64,000 nt of DNA from an uncultured Lachnospiraceae bacterium. Its GTDB lineage: Bacteria > Bacillota > Clostridia > Lachnospirales > Lachnospiraceae. Shown here piece by piece: positions 35,550-43,927 of the stretch (positions are counted from its first letter, which is position 1; each line of letters begins with the position of its first letter). A model generated the notes under the pieces. The model worked only from the letters and a program-made list of their open reading frames with translations. It was not told the origin of the DNA and made no database searches. Made by a program: the position numbers and the translations under genes. The stretch covers positions 62,001 through 126,000 of the forward strand of contig CAJUJK010000009.1 in NCBI GenBank assembly GCA_910586705.1, read 5' to 3'.

Positions 35550-37088
35550 ATGCGGTTGTGGAGCGGGGAAAAGGGTGAAAAACAAAAAGGGCAGATTGAC
35601 TGGCTCATTACGCTGTTTCCCTTAAGCTGTATCATTATCCTGAGCATCTGCTTTTTCTTCATGCCGGAACAGTCTAATGTGGTGCTTGGGAAAATAAGAT
35701 ATCTGCTGGGTGACACGCTCGGCGTATATTATCTTCTGATCGGACTGGCTGTCTTTCTGCTGTCTGTTTATCTGGCGGCATCAAAATATGGCGGGATTGT
35801 GCTGGGAGAGAGGGGGGGGGGTAAAAAGCCGAAGTATTCTTTTTTCTCATGGGGCGCCATGATGTTTACTGCCGGTCTGGCGGCTGATATTTTGTTTTAT
35901 TCCTTTTCCGAATGGATTCTGTATGCGGCGGATCCGCATATTGCGGAGCTGGGCAGTATGCAGGACTGGGCGAGTGTATATCCGCTTTTTCACTGGAGCC
36001 TGATCCCGTGGGGGTTTTACCTCGTTCTGGCGGTGGCATTCGGGTTTATGCTTCATGTCCGTAAACGGGAACGGCAGAGATATTCGGAGGCGTGCCGTCC
36101 TCTTCTCGGAAAGCATACGGATGGCCTCGGGGGAAGGCTGATTGACCTTCTGGCAGTATTTGCATTATTGGCAGGTACGGCGACTACGTTCAGTCTGGCG
36201 ACACCGCTGATGGCAAGTGTGATGAATGAACTTTTTCATGTGAATTTGAATAGGACGGCAGTAACGATTGCCATATTGATTGCGACTTGTATCATCTATA
36301 CCTATTCTCTTCTGCATGGTTTTAAAGGGATTAATTATTTGGCAAAAACTTGTATTTATATGTTTTTTGGGCTATTGCTTTTTGTTCTGATATTCGGCGG
36401 AGAATCGAAATATATCATCGAAACGGGGGTTGCCGCACTTGGCAGGATGATGCAGAATTTTGGGGAATTGGCTACCTATACGGATCCACAGCGGGTAACT
36501 TCCTTTCCACAGAATTGGACGATTTTTTATTGGGCATATTGGATGGTATGGTGTGTGGCAACACCGTTTTTTATAGGAAATATTTCTGAAGGCAGGACAA
36601 TACGCCAGACAATTTTGGGCGGGTATATTTTTGGCACGGGTTCAACGATTGTCAGTTTTATCATATTGGGAAACTATTCGCTGGGGCTGCAGGTGTCGGG
36701 ACAGGCGGATTTTGTTGCCATGTACGAGCAGACAGGGGATCTTTACCAGATTATTATTTCGATCATAAACACGATGCCGGGTGCGCCGTTTGTTCTGCTT
36801 TTATTACTGCTCACTATGATCGCGTTTTATGCAACGTCATTTGATTCTATCGCGTTTATCGGATCGTGCTACAGTTATCATAAACTGGAGAATGGACAGA
36901 TGCCGCACAAATTGGTGGAACTGATGTGGTGTATTCTTCTGATTCTGCTGCCGGCAGCGCTTTCTTTTTCGGAAAGCTCCATGAATAACCTGCAGTCGGT
37001 AAGTATCATTGCGGCATTTCCCATCGGGATTGTGATGATTCTGATTATTGTGAGTTTTATGAAGGATGCAGGCAGATACAGATCCTGA
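35550..37088 (+). CDS. BCCT family choline/betaine-type transporter, in frame with a G10 tract
   Basis: This 512-residue membrane protein has about 12 hydrophobic segments. The BCCT signature is present: FYWAYWMVWCVATPFFIGNI followed by SEGRTIRQTI near residues 326-352, and WGAMMFTAGLAADILFYSF earlier. BCCT carriers import choline, betaine or carnitine. Directly after choline kinase and LicC genes, choline uptake is the natural role, taking the place of LicB. Ten G at 35812-35821 encode GGG in the loop after membrane segment 2; the gene is in frame here. Losing or gaining one G closes the frame within about 14 codons. Expression is therefore likely to switch on and off. Confidence 0.87.
   Translation: MRLWSGEKGEKQKGQIDWLITLFPLSCIIILSICFFFMPEQSNVVLGKIRYLLGDTLGVYYLLIGLAVFLLSVYLAASKYGGIVLGERGGGKKPKYSFFSWGAMMFTAGLAADILFYSFSEWILYAADPHIAELGSMQDWASVYPLFHWSLIPWGFYLVLAVAFGFMLHVRKRERQRYSEACRPLLGKHTDGLGGRLIDLLAVFALLAGTATTFSLATPLMASVMNELFHVNLNRTAVTIAILIATCIIYTYSLLHGFKGINYLAKTCIYMFFGLLLFVLIFGGESKYIIETGVAALGRMMQNFGELATYTDPQRVTSFPQNWTIFYWAYWMVWCVATPFFIGNISEGRTIRQTILGGYIFGTGSTIVSFIILGNYSLGLQVSGQADFVAMYEQTGDLYQIIISIINTMPGAPFVLLLLLLTMIAFYATSFDSIAFIGSCYSYHKLENGQMPHKLVELMWCILLILLPAALSFSESSMNNLQSVSIIAAFPIGIVMILIIVSFMKDAGRYRS
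35812..35821 (+). repeat. poly-G tract (10 G) inside the BCCT transporter gene
   Basis: Ten consecutive G are read as R-G-G-G-K with the gene open. With 11 G the codon after the glycines becomes TAA; with 9 G a TGA is met about ten codons on. This is the second long G run in the locus and looks like a slipped-strand switch. Confidence 0.85.
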
Positions 37089-37154
37089 GGATGGTACTGT
37101 GAAAGAAAGCAGGATTTTCATTACGATTTGTGCTGCCAACCGGAGGGCGGCGGA

Positions 37155-38552
37155 ATGGAGCTTACTATGAAATATCTGATTTTCGGTACGGGTGATTATT
37201 ACAACCGCTATAAGAAATGGTTTGCGAAGGAGGACATCACCGCCCTGCTCGACAATGCGCCGGATAAGCAGAACACCAGTCTGGACGGGCTGCCGGTCCT
37301 TTCGCCGGAACAGGGCGTGCAGCTTGCGTATGACGTGGTGGTAATCTTAAGTTTTTACGTGAAGGCGATGAAACGGCAGCTTATGGAGCTGGGGGTGCCG
37401 GAGGAGCGGATCTATCATTTCTATGATCTCCACAAATTAATCTGCCGGACGGATCAGGGTCAGGCGGGAACCTACAAGAAACAGATACAGTATTTTGGCG
37501 GGGCGGAAACCGTGGAGAAGGCATCCTGCACGCTCCTGCTGTCCCATGACCTCAGTCTGGGGGGACCGTCGATTGCGCTGTACCATATGGCAAGGGTACT
37601 CCGGGAAAAGGGGGATCAGGTGGTATTTGCCTCCATGCTGGACGGACCGTTGCGGGAGACTTTACTTGCAGAAGGGATACCTGTGGTGGTGGACGTGAAC
37701 CTGCAGGTGGAGACCATGCGGGAGGCGGCGTGGACGGCGGCTTTTTCCCGTATTGTCTGCAATACAATCAATTTCCATGTTTTTTTATCTGAGCGGGATA
37801 CGAAGATCCCTGTGTTATGGTGGCTGCATGACTCCGCCTTTTTCTATGACGGTGTGGATCCGGCGCTGCTTCGCGGGATGGAGCGGGAAAACCTGCGTTT
37901 CTGTTCTGTGGGCCCGGTGCCGGGGAAGGCGATGGCACAGTTCCTGCCGGACGTAAGGGTGGAAAGTCTGATCTACGGTGTGGCGGATGTGGCGGAAAGC
38001 GGCGGGAGACAGGCGGACGGGAATAAGGTATGTTTTACGGCAATAGGATATATAGAGGCGAGAAAGGGACAGGACATTCTGGTGCAGGCGGTACAGCAAC
38101 TGCCGGGGGACGTGAGGGAACGCGCTGTATTTTATCTGGTGGGGCAGAATACTTCCCGGATGGCGGGGGAGATCAGGGAAATTATAGAGGATATCCCGGA
38201 AATCGTTATGACCGGGACGATGGGACGGAAAGAGATTTTCGGGATGCTGGCGCGGACGGATGTGCTGGTCTGCCCTTCAAGGGAGGATCCCATGCCGACG
38301 GTGGCGGCTGAGGCGATGATGTGCCGTGTGCCGTGTCTGGCGTCGGATGCCACAGGAACGGCGTCCTACATAGAGCCGGGGGAAAACGGCATGGTGTTCC
38401 CAAGCGGGGATGTGCGGGAGCTGGCGGAGAAGATCCGCTGGTGCGTGGAGCATTACGACAGGCTGGGCGGCATGGGAGAGCGTGCCCGCAGGGTTTATGA
38501 GGAACGGTTCTCGATGTCTGTTTTTGAGAAAAGGGTGAGGGAGCTGTTATAA
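37155..38552 (+). CDS. GT4 glycosyltransferase with N-terminal Rossmann-like module
   Basis: ATG 37155, 7 bases after GGAGGG, gives 465 residues. Residues 1-105 are the Rossmann-like module (KYLIFGTGDYYNRYKKWF, LLDNAPDKQN). The GT4 domain begins near 125 with LLLSHDLSLGGPSIALYHMA, a GT-B donor-side motif, continues through WWLHDSAFFYDG and FTAIGYIEARKGQDILVQAV, and ends with the E-x7-E-like SREDPMPTVAAEAMMCRVPC and ATGTASYIEPGENGMVF. It lies 66 bases after the transporter gene. It is probably a cytoplasmic sugar transferase of the same glycan; the donor is unknown. Confidence 0.88.
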   Translation: MELTMKYLIFGTGDYYNRYKKWFAKEDITALLDNAPDKQNTSLDGLPVLSPEQGVQLAYDVVVILSFYVKAMKRQLMELGVPEERIYHFYDLHKLICRTDQGQAGTYKKQIQYFGGAETVEKASCTLLLSHDLSLGGPSIALYHMARVLREKGDQVVFASMLDGPLRETLLAEGIPVVVDVNLQVETMREAAWTAAFSRIVCNTINFHVFLSERDTKIPVLWWLHDSAFFYDGVDPALLRGMERENLRFCSVGPVPGKAMAQFLPDVRVESLIYGVADVAESGGRQADGNKVCFTAIGYIEARKGQDILVQAVQQLPGDVRERAVFYLVGQNTSRMAGEIREIIEDIPEIVMTGTMGRKEIFGMLARTDVLVCPSREDPMPTVAAEAMMCRVPCLASDATGTASYIEPGENGMVFPSGDVRELAEKIRWCVEHYDRLGGMGERARRVYEERFSMSVFEKRVRELL

Positions 38553-38594
38553 GAGTGGGACAGAAGTATTGTCCAGATAGTGCCGGAGGATGCC

Positions 38595-40658
38595 ATGACT
38601 GATTTATTAAAAATGCTGAGTCCTTATAAAGAGGAGAAAATCGCGGTTTACGGACTGGGGACGGAGACGGAACGGGTGCTGGATGAGGTATGCCGGGATT
38701 TCCAGATCATCGGGCTGCTTGACGGGTATAAGGAAGAAGGCGAGCTGTATCACAAGCCCATTATTTCACTTCAGTATGCCATAGACTGCGGCGTGAAACT
38801 GATTCTCGTGGTGGCGCGCCCCGGCTCCTGCAGGGCCATTTTAAAGCGGATTGGCGCGGTGTGTATGGAGAACGGGATAGACCTTATTGACGTGAGGGGC
38901 AGAAATCTGTGCGATTTAAAGAAAACCAGATACCAGTTCCGGTCCGCAGACGGGATTTCGCGCGCCTGCCTGATGGAGCAGGCGGAAGGAAGCGATGTGG
39001 TCAGTGTGGATCTGTTTGATACGCTGGTAATGCGCCGCACGTTATTTCCGACGGATATTTTTGATATTGTAGACTGCCGGCTGAGGGAAAAGGGCATTGT
39101 CATCGAGGATTTCAGCGGCAGGCGGACTGCCAGCGAAAAGGATCTCGCAAAATATACGGCGCCCACGCTTCCCGAAATCTATACCCATATGAAAAACACT
39201 TATGGGATAGCGGAGATTGTGCCGGAAGAGCTGGCGGAACTGGAGTGGCAGACAGACTATGAGCTGCTTGTCCCGCGCAGGGAAATGTGTGATTTCTGTG
39301 AAGAGGTACATAGAAAAGGGAAGGAAATATTTATCGTATCGGACACGTTTTATTCGAGGGAGCAGCTTTCCCGGATGCTGGAAAAGTGCGGGATAGGATT
39401 CTGGCAGGATATCTTTGCATCCTGCGAATACAAAACCGCCAAGACGGAAGGGCTTTTCGGGAAACTGAAAGAGTGTGCCGCCGGGAAAAAGATCCTCCAT
39501 ATCGGCGACGATCCGGTTGCGGATGTGGAAAGCGCGAAAAGACACGGGATTGCAGCCTGTCAGATCTGCAGCGGCGCAGACCTGCTGGAAATGGCGGGCT
39601 ATCTCGGTCTCTGGGACAGTATGGAAGGTATCGCCAATCGGATTAAGATCGGGATGTTTGTGGCGAAGCTTTTCAACAGCCCGTTCCAGTTTGAGGAGGA
39701 GGGGCGGAAAATCGCCGTCAGGACCGCCTCCGATCTCGGGTATCTGCTTTTTGCGCCGGTCATCAGTGATTTTGTGATCTGGTTTGCGGGGCAGGTGCGG
39801 AAATATAATCTGCCCAATGTATGGCTCTGTGCGAGGGACGGCTATCTGATCAAGAAAATGTATGATACACTGGTGGGAGACCATTCATCCGTCTATTTTC
39901 TGACGTCGAGGACGGCAGCCATCCGTGCCGGTGTGGAAAATGAGGAGGATATCAGATATGTCAGCGGAATGAAATTCAGCGGGACGGTGGAGGAGGAGCT
40001 TCTGGAACGCTTTGGCATCACTGGCAAACCGGGGACGGCGGGAGAAAAGCCGGCGACCATGATGGATTACATGCCGGCTATTTTGCAGAGGGCGGGCGAA
40101 AACAGGAAAAATTACCAAACCTATATGGAACGTCTGCCGGTCAGGGACGGGGATATCGCCTTCTTTGATTTCGTGGCAAAGGGAACAAGCCAGATGTATA
40201 TGCAGAAATTGGTGAAAAATCACTTGAAGGGACTGTATTTCCTGCAGCTGGAAAGGGAGTATATGAGGGAGAAGGGACTGGATATTGTGCCTTTTTATGG
40301 TAAGGACGAGACGGACGGGAGCGAGATTTACGAGAATTATTATATTCTGGAAACCATGCTGACGTCGCCCATGCCGTCTGTCAGGGAATTTGACGGGAAC
40401 GGGGAGCCGTGTTACGCGCAGGAGACGAGAACGAAAGAGGATATCCAGTGCGTGCTGGAAGCGCAGGAGGGGATTTTTGAGTATTTCGCGGCGTATCTTA
40501 AGCTGTGCCCGGAGGAGGAGATGCGGATAGACCGGAAGCTGGACGAGCGCTTTCTGGCGATGATACACGGTATCGGTGTGCTGGACAAAAATTTCATGGG
40601 ATTACAGGTGGAAGACCCATTTTTTAACAGAGTGACAGAGGTCACAGATTTGATATAG
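38595..40658 (+). CDS. HAD-superfamily glycan-locus protein (COG5610-like)
   Basis: ATG 38595, just after GGAGGA, gives 687 residues. Residues 1-110 form a Rossmann-like module (IAVYGLGTETERVLDEV, LLDGYKEEG). A HAD domain follows, with SVDLFDTLVMRR near 138 (nucleophile Asp), IFIVSDTFYS and ILHIGDDPVADVESAKRHG near 304 (motif IV). The remaining 350 residues are helical (LGYLLFAPVISDFVIWF, NVWLCARDGYLIKKMYD, GDIAFFDFVAKGTSQMY). Proteins of this layout accompany capsule and O-antigen genes; they may be phosphatases of sugar or polyol phosphates. It is the last gene of the long run before a possible promoter. Confidence 0.8.
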   Translation: MTDLLKMLSPYKEEKIAVYGLGTETERVLDEVCRDFQIIGLLDGYKEEGELYHKPIISLQYAIDCGVKLILVVARPGSCRAILKRIGAVCMENGIDLIDVRGRNLCDLKKTRYQFRSADGISRACLMEQAEGSDVVSVDLFDTLVMRRTLFPTDIFDIVDCRLREKGIVIEDFSGRRTASEKDLAKYTAPTLPEIYTHMKNTYGIAEIVPEELAELEWQTDYELLVPRREMCDFCEEVHRKGKEIFIVSDTFYSREQLSRMLEKCGIGFWQDIFASCEYKTAKTEGLFGKLKECAAGKKILHIGDDPVADVESAKRHGIAACQICSGADLLEMAGYLGLWDSMEGIANRIKIGMFVAKLFNSPFQFEEEGRKIAVRTASDLGYLLFAPVISDFVIWFAGQVRKYNLPNVWLCARDGYLIKKMYDTLVGDHSSVYFLTSRTAAIRAGVENEEDIRYVSGMKFSGTVEEELLERFGITGKPGTAGEKPATMMDYMPAILQRAGENRKNYQTYMERLPVRDGDIAFFDFVAKGTSQMYMQKLVKNHLKGLYFLQLEREYMREKGLDIVPFYGKDETDGSEIYENYYILETMLTSPMPSVREFDGNGEPCYAQETRTKEDIQCVLEAQEGIFEYFAAYLKLCPEEEMRIDRKLDERFLAMIHGIGVLDKNFMGLQVEDPFFNRVTEVTDLI

Positions 40659-40707
40659 TATATATATCTTATTTCATAATAAGCGGGCAAGGATACTTAT
40701 TTTATTA

Positions 40708-40737
40708 TTGAATATCATTCTTTGTGTATGTTATTCT
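40708..40737 (+). promoter_or_regulatory. possible sigma-A-type promoter
   Basis: TTGAAT (40708-40713) and TATTCT (40732-40737, with TG two bases earlier) are 18 bases apart, in an AT-rich 109-base gap before the epimerase-like gene. No terminator is obvious in the gap, so read-through from the glycan locus is also possible. Confidence 0.4.
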
Positions 40738-40767
40738 GTATAGAGTACAAAGGAAGGTGGAAAATGA

Positions 40768-41430
40768 ATGGATTTTGAATTAACAGCATCTATGATGTGC
40801 GCCAACTACGGCAATCTGGAAAAGGAAGTGCGGGATCTGGAGAAAGGCGGCATCGATTCTTTTCATATTGATATCATGGACGGCAGGTATGTGCCGAACT
40901 TTGCCATGTCGCTCAACGATATGAAATTTATCGCGTCAGCGACGCAAAAGCCGCTGGACGTTCATCTTATGATAGAGCATCCGAACAACAATATACATAT
41001 TTTTCTGGAAAATCTGCGCAAAGGGGATACGGTTTACATTCACCCGGAGGCGGAGTATCATCCATCCACCACTTTGCAGAAGATCATCAATGCCGGCATG
41101 ATACCGGGAATTGCCATCAATCCCGGCACCAGTATCGAGACGGTCATGGAGATGCTGGTCATTGTGAAGAAGGTGCTGGTAATGGCGGTGAATCCGGGCA
41201 ACGCCGGTCAGATGTATATGCCCTATGTCGGAAAGAAGATCACGAAGCTTCTGGCGATCAAGGACGAGATGAATTTTGAAATTTACTGGGACGGCGCCTG
41301 CGGGGCGGATAAGATTATACAGTATGCGCCCAGAGGGATCAAAGGCTTTGTGCTGGGCACAACCCTGCTCTTTGGCAAGGAAGCATCTTATGGGGAGACG
41401 CTGCAGAATATCCGAAAACTGCAGTTTTAA
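40768..41430 (+). CDS. ribulose-phosphate 3-epimerase-like protein
   Basis: The 220-residue protein starts at ATG 40768, 7 bases after AAGGTGG. It is a TIM barrel of the ribulose-phosphate epimerase family: SFHIDIMDGRYVPNFAMS carries the metal-binding His and Asp, PLDVHLMIEHP the second His, MAVNPGNAGQMYMPYV the phosphate loop, and IYWDGACGADKI the catalytic Asp. The sequence is diverged from housekeeping Rpe (VNPGNAGQ for VNPGFGGQ). The next two genes encode a cytidylyltransferase and a dehydrogenase, so it likely supplies a ketose phosphate (xylulose 5-phosphate is one option) for a CDP-polyol rather than serving the pentose phosphate pathway. Confidence 0.85.
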   Translation: MDFELTASMMCANYGNLEKEVRDLEKGGIDSFHIDIMDGRYVPNFAMSLNDMKFIASATQKPLDVHLMIEHPNNNIHIFLENLRKGDTVYIHPEAEYHPSTTLQKIINAGMIPGIAINPGTSIETVMEMLVIVKKVLVMAVNPGNAGQMYMPYVGKKITKLLAIKDEMNFEIYWDGACGADKIIQYAPRGIKGFVLGTTLLFGKEASYGETLQNIRKLQF

Positions 41431-41436
41431 GAAGGT

Positions 41437-42225
41437 ATGGTGACAGCATTGATTCTGTCCGGAGGGACAGGCACAAGGATGGGCGTGGAAACGCCGAAAC
41501 AGTACATAGAGGTAAACGGCAGACCGGTTATTTCCTACTGTATGGAGCGGTTGTTTGCGCATGAAAGCATCGATGCGGTGCAGATCGTGGCGGATGACAT
41601 GTGGCGGGAACTGATCCTTAAATGCGTGGACGGTTTGTGCGCTGTGCAACGGGACAAGGATATGGGAGCCGGGATGGCACAGGGAACCGGGGGGATGCCG
41701 TCTGCGGGAACCGTCGATAAATTCCGGGGCTTTTCCGCGCCGGGGGAGACGAGACAGCTTTCCATTCTGAACGGCTTGGAGGATATCGCGAAATATGCGT
41801 CGGATGCGGACTATGTGCTGGTTCACGACGCGGCGAGACCATTGCTTTCCGCCGCGCTGGTTGCGGACTGTCTGAAAGCGGCGGCATCGCACGACGGGGC
41901 GATCCCTGTACTGCCGATGAAAGATACCGTGTATTTCAGCGAGGACCGGGAACGGATTACCTCGCTTCTGGAGCGCAGCCGGATTTTTGCGGGGCAGGCG
42001 CCGGAAGTATTCCTGCTGGGGAAATATATGGAGGCGAACAGGGCGCTTCTGCCGGAGCGGATTCTTAAGATTAACGGCTCCACGGAACCGGCTGTTATGG
42101 CGGGGATGGACATCGCCATGATACCGGGGGATGAGGGGAATTTTAAGATTACGACGCGGGCGGATCTGGTGAGATTTCAGGAGGTGGTCTGGCATGAAAG
42201 CATGGGTGCTGCACGGGATAAATGA
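41437..42225 (+). CDS. IspD/TarI-type cytidylyltransferase (second copy)
   Basis: This is a 262-residue IspD homologue with VTALILSGGTGTRMGVETPK followed by QYIEVNGRPVISYCMERLF, then YVLVHDAARPLLSAALV, and SRIFAGQAPEVFLLGKYMEA. IspD proteins are about 230 residues; here about 30 extra residues, rich in Gly and Met, lie between the first strand pair and the HDAARP block (near residues 70-100). Start ATG 41437 follows GAAGG closely. It overlaps the next gene by 32 bases. Flanked by an epimerase-like and a dehydrogenase gene, it probably converts a polyol phosphate and CTP to a CDP-polyol. A housekeeping IspD role cannot be excluded. Confidence 0.82.
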   Translation: MVTALILSGGTGTRMGVETPKQYIEVNGRPVISYCMERLFAHESIDAVQIVADDMWRELILKCVDGLCAVQRDKDMGAGMAQGTGGMPSAGTVDKFRGFSAPGETRQLSILNGLEDIAKYASDADYVLVHDAARPLLSAALVADCLKAAASHDGAIPVLPMKDTVYFSEDRERITSLLERSRIFAGQAPEVFLLGKYMEANRALLPERILKINGSTEPAVMAGMDIAMIPGDEGNFKITTRADLVRFQEVVWHESMGAARDK

Positions 42226-43243
42226 TCTGAGATTTGAAGAAATAAACACTCCCATAATAGGAGAGAATGAGGTTCTGCTTTCCGTGAAGGCGGCAGGTAT
42301 TTGCGGCTCTGATATTCCCCGGGTTTTTTATACGGGAACCTACTCTTATCCGCTCATACCGGGACATGAGTTTGCCGGACAGGTGGAGGCCACAGGCGCC
42401 GCCGTGGACGCTGGCTGGAAGGGAAAGCGGGTCGGCGTGTTCCCCTTGATTCCGTGTGGGGAATGTCCGCCCTGTCAGAAGGCGCAGTACGAGATGTGCC
42501 GTCATTACAGTTATCTCGGTTCCCGCAGGGACGGCGGATTCGCGGCGTATGTGGCGGTGCCGGAAAAGAGCTTGATCGCGCTGCCGGAGCGTGTGAGTTT
42601 TGAGGAAGCCGCGATGTTTGAACCTATGTCGGTGGCGGTTCATGCCATGAGAAAGGCTTCGCCTTTGCCGGAGGAGCGCACGGTGATCTGCGGGCTGGGG
42701 ACAATCGGCCTTTTCCTGCTTATGTTTCTGCTGGAGGCTGGGCGGAAAAATATATTTGTCATCGGAAATAAGGATTTTCAGAAGCGGATGGCGGTTCAGC
42801 TCGGTCTGCCGGAAACTTCGTTCTGCGACAGCAGGACACAGGATGCGGAACAGTGGCTGCTTGAGCGGACAGAGGGCAGAGGTGCGGATGTGTTCTTTGA
42901 GTGTGTCGGGAAAAATGAGACACTGACGCAGGCGGTCGGGATGACCGGCCCGGGCGGACGGATCATGCTGGTGGGCAATCCCGCCTCCGATATGACGCTG
43001 CCGAAAGCGGTGTACTGGAAGATCCTGCGCAACCAGCTTACGGTCTTTGGCACATGGAATTCTTCCTTTACCCACTCGCCGGAGGATGACTGGCACTATG
43101 TGCTGGACAGGCTGGCGGACGGGCGGATTGCGCCTGCGCAGATGATCACGCACAGATTCCCGCTTGAGGAACTGGACCGCGGGCTTGCGGTGATGCGGGA
43201 TAAGAAGGAGGAGTATGGGAAAGTGATGGGCATAATAGATTAG
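42194..43243 (+). CDS. zinc-dependent medium-chain dehydrogenase (polyol-phosphate type)
   Basis: This 349-residue enzyme starts within the end of the IspD-like gene, behind GGAGG. ICGSDIPRVFYTG and PGHEFAGQVEATG supply the catalytic zinc ligands, and CGECPPCQKAQYEMC is the four-cysteine structural zinc site. The cofactor motif is VICGLGTIGLFLLMFLLEAG near residue 165. Closest in layout are galactitol-1-phosphate and ribulose-5-phosphate (TarJ) dehydrogenases. With the two preceding genes it would reduce a ketose phosphate to a polyol phosphate before CTP activation. Substrate and product are inferred. Confidence 0.86.
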   Translation: MKAWVLHGINDLRFEEINTPIIGENEVLLSVKAAGICGSDIPRVFYTGTYSYPLIPGHEFAGQVEATGAAVDAGWKGKRVGVFPLIPCGECPPCQKAQYEMCRHYSYLGSRRDGGFAAYVAVPEKSLIALPERVSFEEAAMFEPMSVAVHAMRKASPLPEERTVICGLGTIGLFLLMFLLEAGRKNIFVIGNKDFQKRMAVQLGLPETSFCDSRTQDAEQWLLERTEGRGADVFFECVGKNETLTQAVGMTGPGGRIMLVGNPASDMTLPKAVYWKILRNQLTVFGTWNSSFTHSPEDDWHYVLDRLADGRIAPAQMITHRFPLEELDRGLAVMRDKKEEYGKVMGIID

Positions 43244-43252
43244 CGATACGGC

Positions 43253-43281
43253 TTGAATCTTTTCGCGTTTTGTTATATGAT
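43253..43281 (+). promoter_or_regulatory. sigma-A-type promoter
   Basis: TTGAAT at 43253-43258 and TATGAT at 43276-43281 are 17 bases apart, about 40 bases before the start of the small membrane protein gene. Spacing and sequence are close to consensus. Confidence 0.6.
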
Positions 43282-43320
43282 ATCTTTATATTTCCCGGGA
43301 CAACGTGATGGAGGTACTGT

Positions 43321-43821
43321 ATGAGCGAGACATATGTGGAATATCTGGTAGCGAGAAAGCCGTCCGTGCTGATGCGGTTTTTAAAGATGCTGCTGATTAT
43401 GCTGACGGTGGTTTTCGCACTGATCGGATTCCTGACGCCTTTCGTGGTGGGAATGCTGATTGCGATTGTGCTTGGCGGCTGCGCGTACTTTGCGCATATG
43501 AATGCGGAGATCGAGTACGAGTACCTGTATCTCGACAAAGAACTGAGCGTGGATAAGGTTCTGGCAAAAACCCGCAGAAAGAAGGCGGGCAGCTATTCTC
43601 TGGAGCAGATGGAGATTTTTGCGCCCCTCAATTCCCACAGACTGGATTCTTATAAAAACCGTCAGATGAAGACGATTGATTACAGCTCGGGCATTGCTGC
43701 GCAGCCGGAGCGGCGCTACATGATGATCTGGAACGGCGACACGAAGATTATTCTGGAGCCGAACGCGGAGATGGTTAAGGCGATTCAGAGCATTGCGCCC
43801 CGTAAAGTTTTTACGGATTAG
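43321..43821 (+). CDS. small membrane protein of unknown function (possibly DUF6106)
   Basis: The 166-residue protein starts at ATG 43321 with GGAGG 6 bases upstream and its own promoter. Two adjacent hydrophobic segments occupy about residues 20-58 (FLKMLLIMLTVVFALIGFL, FVVGMLIAIVLGGCAYFA); the rest is a soluble domain with basic patches (AKTRRKK) and the tail EMVKAIQSIAPRKVFTD. Similar two-helix proteins are found in Lachnospiraceae; DUF6106 is my best recollection of the family, not a verified match. A terminator follows and separates it from guaB. Confidence 0.65.
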   Translation: MSETYVEYLVARKPSVLMRFLKMLLIMLTVVFALIGFLTPFVVGMLIAIVLGGCAYFAHMNAEIEYEYLYLDKELSVDKVLAKTRRKKAGSYSLEQMEIFAPLNSHRLDSYKNRQMKTIDYSSGIAAQPERRYMMIWNGDTKIILEPNAEMVKAIQSIAPRKVFTD

Positions 43822-43844
43822 CATAATAAAGTATGGAAAGTAAT

Positions 43845-43875
43845 ACTGTCAGTTGAAGGGCTGGCAGTTTTCTTT
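43845..43875 (+). terminator. rho-independent terminator before guaB
   Basis: An 8-bp stem (ACTGTCAG at 43845-43852 with CTGGCAGT at 43861-43868, one G-T pair) with an 8-base loop is followed by TTTCTTT. It ends the transcript of the small membrane protein gene. Confidence 0.7.
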
Positions 43876-43927
43876 ACATATATATATTTTACTTACAACC
43901 AGCACAGCAAACACAGGAGGAGAGAAA

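Noticed and set aside
40936..42255. Long open frame on the - strand (439 codons).
   Set aside because: It is antisense to the epimerase-like and IspD-like genes, which have clear family motifs; its product is low in recognisable motifs and rich in Arg and His.
43876..43927. Purine riboswitch or promoter directly upstream of guaB.
   Set aside because: The leader is short and AT-rich; I see no conserved riboswitch core and no well-spaced -35/-10 pair, so I did not call either.
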